From assembly GCA_022340215.1 (NCBI GenBank), contig JAJDOJ010000229.1, forward strand, positions 1 to 45,728: 45,728 nucleotides of DNA, written 5' to 3'. The notes beneath the pieces are model-generated. The model did not search any database and was not told the DNA's origin. It saw nothing but the letters and a program-made list of their open reading frames with translations. Below, one piece after another: positions 25,995 to 34,900 of this stretch. The stretch's first letter is position 1. Each line of letters starts with the position of its first letter. Source of the stretch: Gammaproteobacteria bacterium (GTDB lineage Bacteria; Pseudomonadota; Gammaproteobacteria; JAJDOJ01). The position numbers and the translations under genes are program-made.

Positions 25995-27986
25995 CTACGC
26001 CACCGGGGTCAGGTAGATGTCGATCACCTGATCAGCAGCGACGGCGCTGCCCGGGCTACCAACCCTGACGTCCGCGGGGAGCCCCTCGGTGCGCATTGGG
26101 TATCCTTCCAGGCCGTGGGCGATGAGGTAGTCAGCGATGACCCTGGCACGCAGGCGGGAGAGCCTGGGCGACTCGTCACCGGCGGTTTTAGCGCTGTCGT
26201 TGGAGTAGGCGACGACGTTGACGGTGAACCCGTTATAGTGGCCCAGTACGCGGGCAAGTTCTTCAAGGGAGTGCCGCGTCGGGGGTAGCAGTTGGGCACT
26301 GTCCTGCTTAAAGGGCGCGTTGGAATTCAGTGAGATTCTGAGTGATTGAGAGAGACGATCGACGCTGATCGAACGGGTCTTGAGCGCCTGTTCCACCTCG
26401 TCGCTGATGACTGCCCTGCCGCTCACCTGAGCGACACCGGGTGCGTCGCCCGAATCCGGCGTCTCGGAGCGAGTAGACTCCATCGCGGCAACCCGGGGAG
26501 AGGTCTCCCGTGCGCCCTGGTCGGGGCCCGAGTGACCGTGCAGCAGTTGTTTCTTCGGAATGTCGAGTCCCTTGACCTCACGGTCCGGTACCGTACCGTT
26601 CGCACCGCTGACCCAGTACAGCACCGCAAGCGTACCGATGAAGATCACACCGAACAGCAACACCGCCGCGACCCATGTCGGCATGGCGGCGCGAGACTGG
26701 GAGCTTTTCAGCCGCTCCCATTCGTCGATGTGCTGATTATCCCCGGCGACATCGTCGCTGGAGTACATGCGGGGTTCGGTCTCGTTTCGGACCCGGGTGC
26801 TGTCCATGGACACGGTCGGGGAATCATATTGGGGACTCTCGGGGATTTCCCGCGTTGCGACCGTCCTCAGATGCACCGGCGCCTTGATGTCCTGGAGATT
26901 CGCCAACGAGTCGACTTCGTCATCGACACTCCGTGTCTCCGGGTGTGCGGTGTCGAATTCGTCCACGTCGAGATCCGTGTCACTTAAGGCATCGTGCGCC
27001 ACGGTTTCTAGTTGTTTCTCGGCAGTGCTGGACATCGTCGGTTTCGCTGACGGTTTTCCCGAGGCCTCGCCGCGCGCGGCCGCGTACCAGCGCTCGTATT
27101 TCTTGATCGTCTTCGATCCCCTGCCCGGTATTCTCAATGGTGGGTTGTGGGTTTTGCGGTTCGAATCCTCCGTCATCTCGAGGGGCAGTTCGTCCAGCAC
27201 GCCGCGTACATCATCCACGTCCAGCAGGTGCTTTTCATCGACCGCGCCGTGGAGCAGCAAACGGCTGCAGATCATATTGATCCGCCGGGGGATCCCCTCG
27301 CTGAACCGGTGAATGAGCGACACCGCCTCGCCAGTGATCTCCGGATCGCCTTCCCAGCCGGCTACAGTGAGACGGTGGAGAATGAACTCCCGGGTCTCCT
27401 CCTCGTCCAGCGGCTCGAAGTTGCTGATTGCGACGATCCTCTGTCGCAACTGCTCCATCGAAGGCCCTCTCACGAGACTCTGCAACTGCGGTTGCCCAAG
27501 GAGGAAGATCTGGAAGCGTTGATTGCTGTCGCGCTGAATGTTGGTCAGTAACCGAAGCTCCTCCAGCGAACCCTCGGTGAGGTGCTGCGCTTCGTCGATG
27601 ATCAGCAGGACTCTGCGACGCGCGTCATACTGCTGGTGCAGGTATTCCTCGATCCGGTTGAGCGCCGTGGGTTTGTCCATTCGATCGGCGTTGATCCCGA
27701 AGGAATAGGCCACCATTCGCAGCAGTTCGTTGGTTTCCAGTTGCGTAGTCTGCAGGCGCGCAACCTGAATGTTGTGCTGTCTGGAGTACTGCTCCAGAAC
27801 ATCGCTGATCACCGTGGATTTGCCCATGCCGGGGGCGCCGGTAACGACGACCAGCCCTTCACCTCGCAGCAATCCGTATTCGAGGTGGCTGCGAGCCTTT
27901 GTGTAGCTGCGGTGCGGATACGAGAACCGGTGATCAGGGCTCATCATGAAGGGGTCCGCGCGCAACTTGTAGAATGCTTCGTACAT
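25995..27986 (-). CDS. GspA/ExeA-like AAA ATPase fused to an OmpA domain
   Basis: A 663-aa fusion. Residues 1-270 form an ExeA/GspA-like AAA+ ATPase: MYEAFYKLRADPFMMSPDHR start, Walker A GAPGMGKST (50-58), Walker B VLLIIDEAQHL (126-136), and sensor-type EGIPRRINMICSRLLLHGAV. A charged linker with low-complexity sequence leads to one membrane helix (about 437-460), then a periplasmic linker and an OmpA-like domain (about 548-663) with VNVVAYSNDSAK and LSRLRARVIADYL. The OmpA fold binds peptidoglycan. In GspA proteins the usual tail is a different peptidoglycan-binding domain. Its partner secretion genes are not in the window. Confidence 0.85.
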   Translation of the reverse strand: MYEAFYKLRADPFMMSPDHRFSYPHRSYTKARSHLEYGLLRGEGLVVVTGAPGMGKSTVISDVLEQYSRQHNIQVARLQTTQLETNELLRMVAYSFGINADRMDKPTALNRIEEYLHQQYDARRRVLLIIDEAQHLTEGSLEELRLLTNIQRDSNQRFQIFLLGQPQLQSLVRGPSMEQLRQRIVAISNFEPLDEEETREFILHRLTVAGWEGDPEITGEAVSLIHRFSEGIPRRINMICSRLLLHGAVDEKHLLDVDDVRGVLDELPLEMTEDSNRKTHNPPLRIPGRGSKTIKKYERWYAAARGEASGKPSAKPTMSSTAEKQLETVAHDALSDTDLDVDEFDTAHPETRSVDDEVDSLANLQDIKAPVHLRTVATREIPESPQYDSPTVSMDSTRVRNETEPRMYSSDDVAGDNQHIDEWERLKSSQSRAAMPTWVAAVLLFGVIFIGTLAVLYWVSGANGTVPDREVKGLDIPKKQLLHGHSGPDQGARETSPRVAAMESTRSETPDSGDAPGVAQVSGRAVISDEVEQALKTRSISVDRLSQSLRISLNSNAPFKQDSAQLLPPTRHSLEELARVLGHYNGFTVNVVAYSNDSAKTAGDESPRLSRLRARVIADYLIAHGLEGYPMRTEGLPADVRVGSPGSAVAADQVIDIYLTPVA

Positions 27987-28370
27987 ATCGCTCTTGCCGA
28001 TGGGTGTAGTCTGTAGGTATCCGCTCGCGAGGCAGTTCGACCGGTGATCTTCTCGTCAATCCCCGGGGTTCCGCCCAGCTTTCCTTACGATACAATATAC
28101 GTAATCCCCTGGCCTTTCTGAGAGTTCTGTCGCTATGGGCGAAAGAGGAGTCCGCGCCGAACTGCCGCAACTCGAGGATGTCGTCCCGAGATCTTCCTGA
28201 GACGTTCGGCGGAACCTACCTGCCACCCGCCGTCGACTCGGGTACGGTTGCCGCCGCCTGGTGAGCCAGCCATATATTAGAACATTATAATATAAAAAGT
28301 CGAGTCGTAGGCACCGGTCACAGGTGGGTTCGGTCGTCCGTGGCTGGTCCTGTGCGCCGGTTCGCGAAAG
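27987..28370. other. 384-bp gap with an isolated AT-rich dyad
   Basis: Upstream region of the ATPase gene, downstream of the DUF3025 stop. A sharply AT-rich patch (about 28271-28298) contains a perfect inverted repeat, TATATTA (28273-28279) and TAATATA (28288-28294), overlapping TATAAT hexamers on both strands. It stands out from the GC-rich surroundings and could hold a promoter or operator. No -35 box is evident. No gene remnant was seen. Confidence 0.4.
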
Positions 28371-29225
28371 CTATGCAGTCAGTGCGCACCTCGTAATGAT
28401 CGGACCCGGTGAACGGGCCGGGTTCTCCCTGGGGCGGAAGACCCAGGGATCCTCGTAGAACGCCTCATCCGGTTTGTTCGAGTTCCATCCCGGAACGCCA
28501 AATAGCGGCAGGACGCCGAGTTCGCGGGGTGTTTTCGGTACGGGCGAGCCGGTCAGCAGACTTGCGGCGTGTCGATCCAGGACCTCGTACCGGAGTTTCG
28601 GTTCGAGGGAGAAAAAATCCGGGTCGACCTGGACCAGCAGGCTGCGTCCGGTCATGCCAGGGTAGGGCTTCAGCGCCTTCTCGTACAGCGCATGTCCGAC
28701 GATGAAGGTGCGAATGGAACGATTCCACTGCCCGCGGTCCCAGAACAACAGCGTCTTCCACTGGTGCTCGCGCAGCGCTTCGAGATGTGCGCGATCACTG
28801 GCCGCCACAACGAGGCCGGATTCGTCGAGGAGGGTAATGGCGTCCCGTAAGCGGGACCGGTTGGTTCCCTTGCCGGGCGCCGGTCCCCGACAGTGCGCAG
28901 CGTTCATCGCCGCCTTCAGCCCCGGCCACTGCACCCACATCAGGGCGTTGAACAGGTCGTGCCAGTTTCCACACCGGGTGCTGACGACGCCTGTGTGGAA
29001 GATGCGCTCTTCATAGGACATCCCGGGTAGCGGCAGGGTGTGGTCTTGCGGTGAAAAGCGAATGTTTTTACCGGTTGCTGTGCTCACCCGGTCTGCCAGC
29101 AGCGCGTTCAGTTCGCCGCAATCAGGCCAGTCCGACCAAGCGGTCCGCCCGGCCAGTTCGCGCAGGTCCTCAAACATCGGACTCGAGTCCGCCCAGTCCG
29201 AACGCCACTGGTTGGAGGCGGTCAC
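28371..29225 (-). CDS. DUF3025 family protein
   Basis: A 284-aa soluble protein of the DUF3025 family, uncharacterised and found mainly in proteobacteria. The family signature is YEERIFHTGVVSTRCGNWHD followed by LFNALMWVQWPGLKAAMN. Later segments LVQVDPDFFSLEPKLRYEVL and ELGVLPLFGVPGWNSNKPDE are also conserved-looking. There is no signal peptide or membrane helix. Function is not known. Confidence 0.88.
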   Translation of the reverse strand: MTASNQWRSDWADSSPMFEDLRELAGRTAWSDWPDCGELNALLADRVSTATGKNIRFSPQDHTLPLPGMSYEERIFHTGVVSTRCGNWHDLFNALMWVQWPGLKAAMNAAHCRGPAPGKGTNRSRLRDAITLLDESGLVVAASDRAHLEALREHQWKTLLFWDRGQWNRSIRTFIVGHALYEKALKPYPGMTGRSLLVQVDPDFFSLEPKLRYEVLDRHAASLLTGSPVPKTPRELGVLPLFGVPGWNSNKPDEAFYEDPWVFRPRENPARSPGPIITRCALTA

Positions 29226-29365
29226 CTGCGCCTTTGCGGGATTGCCGCGCCCGAGTCCTTCGGATGGGGCAATGAGAGGATTTTCACTGCGCAGGTTCCC
29301 CAGACGGCGCCGCGTCCCCGCCTGGATTTCTTTACCATGATACCTGACAAGAAGGGCTGCCGGTC

Positions 29366-29401
29366 GCGGAGGGGCGGGCCGTTTCGGCGCCGCCCCTCCG
29401 C
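29366..29401 (-). terminator. Strong 12-bp GC hairpin after degP-type gene
   Basis: GCGGAGGGGCGG (29366-29377) pairs perfectly with CCGCCCCTCCGC (29390-29401), and the loop contains a further GCCG/CGGC stem. On the minus strand it begins 16 nt after the protease stop at 29417. There is no U-tract, but the stem is long enough to suggest a true 3' end. Confidence 0.6.
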
Positions 29402-29416
29402 GCCTGCACCGGAGAA

Positions 29417-30832
29417 TTAGGCCTTGGGGACCGTCAGTGCCAGAAAGATGGCGTTGCTGTCCCGCTGGACAAGGACGGGGACCGGCTTGCCGTCGGGCAG
29501 GGAGTCCAGACTGCCTTTCAGGTCACCCACTCCTTCGATGGGTTTGTTGTTGATGCTCAGGATGACGTCACCCGGACGGATACCCGCCCGCGCCGCCGGA
29601 CCCGACGCCACACTGGTGACCCTGACACCTCCGCGCTTGAGACCGAGGTTCTTGCGCTCTTCCTGGCCGAGTGCTGCAACGGACATCTCCATCTTGTCCA
29701 TTCTGCCCTTTTCTCCTTGCGGGCTTGCGGTGGCCACCTGATCCGGGTCCTCCAGGGGACGGATGCGGACGCGCATCGTCTTCTCGCTACCGCCGCGCAG
29801 GATCTTGACCCGCACCTTGCTCTCGACTTTGGTGCTACCCACCATCGGTGGAAGCTTTGCCGACTCGCTGACGGCGCGACCATCGTACTCGAGTATAATG
29901 TCGCCGCGCTTCAGGCCCGCCTTGTCGGCCGGGCTGCCGTCGCTGACCTCGGCGATGAGCGCCCCCCGGGGACGATCCAACCCGAACGATTCCGCCAGTT
30001 CGCGAGTCACTGGCTGGATAGTGACCCCCAGCCAGCCCCTGCTGACGTGTCCATGCTCCTTCAACTGTCCGGAGATGTTCATGGCCACGTTGATCGGGAT
30101 GGCGAAGGAAAGGCCCATGTATCCGCCTGATCGGCTGAAGATCTGCGAGTTCACCCCCACGACCTTTCCTTCAGTGTTGAACAGCGGGCCGCCCGAGTTG
30201 CCGGGGTTGACCGCCACGTCGGTCTGGATGAAGGGGACGTAGGTTTCGCTGGGGAGATTGCGCCCGATGGCGCTGACGATACCCTGGGTTGCGGTGTGCT
30301 CGAAGCCGAACGGCGATCCGATGGCGAGGACCCACTCGCCGACCGCCAGGTCGTCGGAGTTACCGATCTTGACCACCGGCAGGTTGTCGGCATCCACCTT
30401 GATCAGCGCTACGTCGGTTCTCTCATCGATACCGAGCACCTTTGCTGGCAGCTCCCGCTCGTCCGACAGCCGAACGATAATCTCGTCGGAATCCTTGACG
30501 ACATGGGCGTTGGTGAGGATCTCGCCATCCGAGGAGATGATGAAACCCGAACCGACGCCGCGCGCCCTGTGTTCTTGCGGAATCTCGGGCTGGGCTTCGA
30601 AGAAGCGATTGAAGAAATCGTTGAACGGGCTGCCGTCCGGCAGGTCCGGGAGCATCTCCGGTCCGATACTGGTCCGGCTGTTCTCGGCGACCTGGACCGT
30701 ACGGATATTGACCACGGCCGGACTGTTTTTTTGCACCAGTCCCGTGAATTCGGGAAGCGCAGCCTGCGCGGTCCCCACGGCCAGCATCAAAAAAAGCACC
30801 CAGACGATCTGCAAGGGCCCTCTTCGTTTCAT
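29417..30832 (-). CDS. Periplasmic serine endoprotease DegP/MucD type
   Basis: A 471-aa HtrA-family protease/chaperone for envelope protein quality control. A signal peptide ends in VGTAQA (about residue 24). The trypsin-like domain has His110 in ILTNAHVV, Asp140 in RTDVALIKVD and Ser213 in VNPGNSGGPLFN. Two PDZ domains follow (about 275-370 and 385-471, with GLKRGDIILEYDGRAV and AGIRPGDVILSINNKPIEG). ATG 30832 with AGGAG upstream is preferred over the longer frame. Its length and form match Pseudomonas MucD, but no sigma/mucAB genes adjoin. A sigmaE-like promoter lies upstream. Confidence 0.95.
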   Translation of the reverse strand: MKRRGPLQIVWVLFLMLAVGTAQAALPEFTGLVQKNSPAVVNIRTVQVAENSRTSIGPEMLPDLPDGSPFNDFFNRFFEAQPEIPQEHRARGVGSGFIISSDGEILTNAHVVKDSDEIIVRLSDERELPAKVLGIDERTDVALIKVDADNLPVVKIGNSDDLAVGEWVLAIGSPFGFEHTATQGIVSAIGRNLPSETYVPFIQTDVAVNPGNSGGPLFNTEGKVVGVNSQIFSRSGGYMGLSFAIPINVAMNISGQLKEHGHVSRGWLGVTIQPVTRELAESFGLDRPRGALIAEVSDGSPADKAGLKRGDIILEYDGRAVSESAKLPPMVGSTKVESKVRVKILRGGSEKTMRVRIRPLEDPDQVATASPQGEKGRMDKMEMSVAALGQEERKNLGLKRGGVRVTSVASGPAARAGIRPGDVILSINNKPIEGVGDLKGSLDSLPDGKPVPVLVQRDSNAIFLALTVPKA

Positions 30833-30895
30833 AGTTGACTCCTGGAAGAAATAAAATTTTAGGTTTGCTTCGGCTGCAATGCCCGCAGTACCCCG

Positions 30896-30924
30896 TATAG
30901 ACAGGGTGGGCCGACGGGGAGTTC
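30896..30924 (-). promoter_or_regulatory. SigmaE/AlgU-like promoter of the DegP-type gene
   Basis: On the minus strand GAACTC (30924-30919) is followed after 17 bp by TCTATA (30901-30896). This matches the GAACTT-N16-17-TCTGA/TCTRA pattern of envelope-stress sigma factors with one mismatch in each box. It lies about 64 bp upstream of the ATG at 30832. DegP/MucD genes are classical targets of this sigma factor. Confidence 0.55.
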
Positions 30925-31128
30925 TGAATTGCTCCGCAACATTACCAAGATTTAATCTTCGGCTCTGCGGACAAATGGCCTGTAACATCGGGAATCACCG
31001 GTGCAGATACGATGGAGGGAGCTGCGGTTGGTTGGGCCCTGGACAGGTTTCGGAACGGAGGGTCCGTTCTCTAGCCGCTTCGGCCCAGACGAATGTTGCC
31101 CGCATTGCTCCGGCACGTGGCCGGATAG

Positions 31129-31326
31129 TCAGAAACCCCGGAACTTGCTGCCGGGCTTGAAACCGAACAGGTTTTCCAGGTCGAATTCCCGGATAAGCTC
31201 GTCGACGGTGTCCTGGCCGTGCTCTTTCTGAACCTCGGCCAGGACCAGTTTTGCGCCGTTGCGGGTATAGCCGCCGGCAACCTTGACCTGGTTCGCCAGC
31301 AGTTCTCTTGCCTTGTCCAATGTCAT
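31129..31326 (-). CDS. Small conserved-looking protein of unknown function
   Basis: A 65-aa protein, MTLDKARELLANQVKVAGGY then TRNGAKLVLAEVQKEHGQDT, ending GFKPGSKFRGF. It is helical, charged and has no signal. It lies 80 bp downstream of the pfp stop on the same strand, with a hairpin between, so it may have its own promoter or be in a read-through unit. No named family recognised. The frame runs further upstream, but the ATG at 31326 begins the compositionally normal part. Confidence 0.65.
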   Translation of the reverse strand: MTLDKARELLANQVKVAGGYTRNGAKLVLAEVQKEHGQDTVDELIREFDLENLFGFKPGSKFRGF

Positions 31327-31367
31327 TGGCGGTACGACAGCTAGTTGAAGTGTAAATCGGAGTGTCC

Positions 31368-31394
31368 CGGGAGTGGGAAACGGTCCCGCTCCCG
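31368..31394 (-). terminator. Hairpin after pfp
   Basis: CGGGAGTGGGA (31368-31378) pairs with TCCCGCTCCCG (31384-31394), 11 bp with one G-T wobble around a 5-nt loop. It starts 11 nt after the pfp stop on the minus strand. No U-tract. Confidence 0.5.
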
Positions 31395-31405
31395 ATGGCG
31401 ATAGA

Positions 31406-32671
31406 TCAGGGCTTGACGTCGAAATCGTCCAGCTTGCGCGGCACGGCGACATTCTTCAGTCGAACATACTGCGGTAGGCCGTTTTTGTAGGGCGGATAGG
31501 CCTCGCCCTTGATCAACGGCTCCAGATAGCTGCGGCACTTCGCCGTGATCCCGAATCCATCCTGGCTGATGAAACCTGCCGGCATCATCTTCTCTTTGTT
31601 GGCGACCTTGGAAAGATCGGCCTGGCCGATCTTCCAGCGATAGGGCTTGTCGGAGGTGCGGACGATCGCGGGCATGACAGAGTTCTTGCCCTTGAGGGCA
31701 TACTTGACCGCCACCCTGCCGACTTCGTAGGCTTGGTCGACGTCCGATTTCGAGGCGATATGGCGGGCCGCGCGCTGCAGGTAGTCGGCCACGGCCCAGT
31801 GATACTTATAGCCGAGCGCGTCCTTGACCATACCGGCCACCACGGGAGCGGCCCCGCCGAGCTGGGCGTGACCGAACGCATCGCGGGTTCCCGCCTCGGC
31901 GAGGAAACTGCCGTCCGGCCAGCGGGCGCCCTCGGAGACGACGACAGTGACGTATCCGAACTTCTCGACCAGCTCCTTCGCGCGGGCGAGAAACTTGTCC
32001 TTGTCGAAGGTGACTTCGGGAAACAGGATGATGATCGGGATCTCGGTATGCTCGTCCGAGGCCAGGCCGCCTGCGGCCGCGATCCAGCCGGCGTGACGCC
32101 CCATCACCTCGAGGACGAAGACCTTGGTGGAGGTCTTGGCCATCGATGCGACATCGAAACTGGCCTCGCGGGTGGAGACAGCGATGTACTTGGCGACGGA
32201 TCCGAAACCGGGGCAGTTGTCCGTGATCGGGAGATCGTTGTCGACAGTCTTGGGGACGTGGATCGCCTGTATCGGATAGCCCATACTCTTGGACAGTTGT
32301 GACACCTTGAGGCAGGTATCGGCCGAGTCACCACCACCGTTATAGAAGAAGTATCCGATATTGTGTGTCTCGAATACCTCGATCAGGCGTTCGTACTCCG
32401 CGTGGTTCTCTTCCAGACTCTTCAGTTTGTAGCGGCAGGATCCGAACGCGCCCGATGGTGTATGACGGAGCGCCGCGATGGCGCGTTTCGATTCCTTGCT
32501 GGTGTCGATCAGGTCCTCAGCCAGTGCACCGATGATGCCGTTGCGGCCCGCATAGACCTTGCCAATCCTGTCCTTGTGATCTCGGGCGGTTTCGATCACG
32601 CCACAGGCCGACGCGTTGATGACGGCGGTGACCCCCCCGGATTGGGCGTAAAAGGCGTTCTTCTTGGACAT
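31406..32671 (-). CDS. pfp: 6-phosphofructokinase, pyrophosphate type
   Basis: A 421-aa PFK-family enzyme that interconverts fructose 6-phosphate and fructose 1,6-bisphosphate. Two residues mark the PPi-dependent class: Asp in YNGGGDSADT (at the position equal to E. coli Gly104) and Lys141 in HVPKTVDNDLPITD (in place of the ATP-type PGTIDND Gly). The catalytic Asp144 and the MGRHAGWIAAAGG substrate loop are present. PPi-PFK is reversible, so it can serve glycolysis and gluconeogenesis, or the Calvin cycle in chemolithotrophs, as known for related bacteria. ATG 32671 with GGGAG six nt upstream sets the start; a longer frame reaches 33343. Confidence 0.9.
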   Translation of the reverse strand: MSKKNAFYAQSGGVTAVINASACGVIETARDHKDRIGKVYAGRNGIIGALAEDLIDTSKESKRAIAALRHTPSGAFGSCRYKLKSLEENHAEYERLIEVFETHNIGYFFYNGGGDSADTCLKVSQLSKSMGYPIQAIHVPKTVDNDLPITDNCPGFGSVAKYIAVSTREASFDVASMAKTSTKVFVLEVMGRHAGWIAAAGGLASDEHTEIPIIILFPEVTFDKDKFLARAKELVEKFGYVTVVVSEGARWPDGSFLAEAGTRDAFGHAQLGGAAPVVAGMVKDALGYKYHWAVADYLQRAARHIASKSDVDQAYEVGRVAVKYALKGKNSVMPAIVRTSDKPYRWKIGQADLSKVANKEKMMPAGFISQDGFGITAKCRSYLEPLIKGEAYPPYKNGLPQYVRLKNVAVPRKLDDFDVKP

Positions 32672-32733
32672 GCTTGTCTCCCTAAAGACTTTAAAGACTT
32701 TGAGTGTTTGTCGAGTGGCGCTGCCCCCGAAGC

Positions 32734-33090
32734 CTAGCCGGGGAACCCCTGGTCCAGCGATCTTGCGCAGTCCGCCTGGGTCTGCAGCAAGGTGACCACG
32801 CACTCGGCGATATCGTCGTATTCGTCGATCCCCGTGCCCATCTGCTCCAGGTCCTCCCTTCTGAAGAACCGGCAGCGGTAGCGATTGTCCGCCGATTTGA
32901 GCACGACGAAGTTCCACTGCCCGACGTTCCAGAACATGGCAGGACAACTGGTGAGCCCCGGGTCGCCCGGCTTCAGCTTGATATCGACGTCCGCTACCAG
33001 GATTTCGGTGTTGCCCTTGCCCCAGCGCTCGTCGACGGTTGTCTGGATGGTCCAGCGTTCGGTTTCTGTGAAATCCGGAATTGCCTTCAT
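32734..33090 (-). CDS. Unknown protein upstream of pfp
   Basis: A 118-aa soluble protein starting MKAIPDFTETERWTIQTTVD. It has VGQWNFVVLKSADNRYRCRF and a C-terminal helix with two Cys; I recognise no family. It lies 62 bp upstream of pfp on the same strand, so they may be cotranscribed. The ATG at 33090 lacks a strong ribosome site, and the frame extends upstream to 33207. Confidence 0.6.
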   Translation of the reverse strand: MKAIPDFTETERWTIQTTVDERWGKGNTEILVADVDIKLKPGDPGLTSCPAMFWNVGQWNFVVLKSADNRYRCRFFRREDLEQMGTGIDEYDDIAECVVTLLQTQADCARSLDQGFPG

Positions 33091-33287
33091 TAAGGTCGGG
33101 GCCGTAACAGCTGAATTTGCGGAACGCCCGAGAATACCGTAAAAGCCCTTTGTCATGCCACTTGGCTGTAACGGCGCGCCGCTTGCCGCGGCACCCGGTC
33201 TCGGCACGATTCCCGCTCACCTGCGGTGCCACGGACTGTGATAGAGGTTGGGAGTGTGGCAGAATCCCGCAGCAGTTTTCACACTGA

Positions 33288-33953
<666 letters not shown>

Positions 33954-33980
33954 TCCGGTTCCGGATACAGCGGAATCGAC

Positions 33981-34009
33981 GAACCCCTGACTCGAATGGT
34001 CGGGGGTTC
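33981..34009 (+). terminator. Terminator after adk
   Basis: GAACCCCTGAC (33981-33991) pairs with GTCGGGGGTTC (33999-34009), an 11-bp stem with one G-T wobble and a 7-nt loop, followed by TTTC. It begins 27 bp after the adk stop. This is the best intrinsic-terminator candidate in the window. Confidence 0.7.
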
Positions 34010-34114
34010 TTTCGTTGCGGAACAGGGAAATGGCCCGCTCTATTGCACAGTGCATTTGCGGCGACCCTCAGCGGCAGCCCTGTCGGGCCCCGATGTTCTG
34101 AATTTTGCAGCTCC

Positions 34115-34358
34115 GCAACGGAACGCTCCTTCATTCAACGGCATACCTTCGTGTTGCAGAAGGGCGCTCGCGAGGTGGGCCGCGCGCGGCGAACTGGACC
34201 TGGACCGGACCGGAGCGCGGATAAGCGCCTTGCGTCGTGGTTCTGTCAGAGGCGACGATCCGAGTGAGGGACTCGTACTGCGATCAGGGGACGCAGTGGT
34301 CCTTATGGGGCCCCGTGAGGCAGTTCTCCGCGCTGAAACGCGGTGGGTTTCCGGTTGA
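34115..34358 (+). pseudogene. Remnant of a CPA2/KefB-type antiporter (RCK_C domain)
   Basis: Two short frames together give the C-terminal regulatory (RCK_C/TrkA_C) domain of a monovalent cation:proton antiporter. Frame 2, about 34115-34186, reads RSFIQRHTFVLQKGAREVGR. Frame 3, about 34188-34358, continues GELDLDRTGARISALRRG, then RGDDPSEGLVLRSGDAVVLM, and ends at TGA. The join falls in a CG-repeat (34181-34190) and needs an indel. The transporter body, over 1 kb, is absent: the adk terminator is only about 100 bp upstream. The family call rests on pattern recall of the ELDL...GD-x-VVL-G motif. Confidence 0.6.
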
Positions 34359-34401
34359 TTCGGAAAATATCTGGATATTCATTAAAGGACTGTCGCGGGT
34401 A

Positions 34402-34767
34402 ATGAGCACCGGTTTCGGGCTGCTGGCGATCGCACTGCTGACCTGGTTCTGGGTCGATAGCCTCCATGCACGGGAGACCGCGCTCGATCGCGTGGCCAGA
34501 ATCTGCCGGGATATGGACATCCAGTTGCTGGACCAGACGGTTCGGCTCGGCCGAATGAGGCTGGGCCGGGATCGGAACGGACGGGTGCGATTGCGCAGGT
34601 TCTATGTGTTCGAGTACAGCCTCAATGGCGCCGATCGCTGGCATGGCGTCGCCATCGTTCTGGCACGGTTCGTCGAGTACGTCCATATCGAACACCCCGA
34701 TGGTCCCGTCGTGATGGATTCCCGGGCCAAAAACGATCGGAACGACCCTCCCGAACCTCCCCGGTAG
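34402..34767 (+). CDS. DUF3301 family membrane-anchored protein
   Basis: A 121-aa protein with an N-terminal membrane helix (GFGLLAIALLTWFWVDSLHA) and a cytoplasmic or periplasmic domain with QLLDQTVRLGRMRLGRDRNG then RRFYVFEYSLNG, the hallmark of DUF3301. Function is unknown. The frame opens to 34237, but ATG 34402 fits the family start. It follows the antiporter remnant by 43 bp, which suggests the lost antiporter gene once preceded it. Confidence 0.88.
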   Translation: MSTGFGLLAIALLTWFWVDSLHARETALDRVARICRDMDIQLLDQTVRLGRMRLGRDRNGRVRLRRFYVFEYSLNGADRWHGVAIVLARFVEYVHIEHPDGPVVMDSRAKNDRNDPPEPPR

Positions 34768-34900
34768 ATCGGCCATGCTGTCTTTTGCTCGCCCCTGGAA
34801 AAACTTTTATACTTGCACTCGGATCGCTGTTGTGGCGAGTCTTCACGTAAGTTTTTTACGAATTTTGGCATCTTAATCGAGTCAACAGGGGCTATAACAA

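Noticed and set aside
27155-27172. GGTTCGAATCC, like a tRNA T-loop
   Set aside because: It lies inside the GspA-like ATPase coding region and no cloverleaf with acceptor, D and anticodon stems surrounds it.
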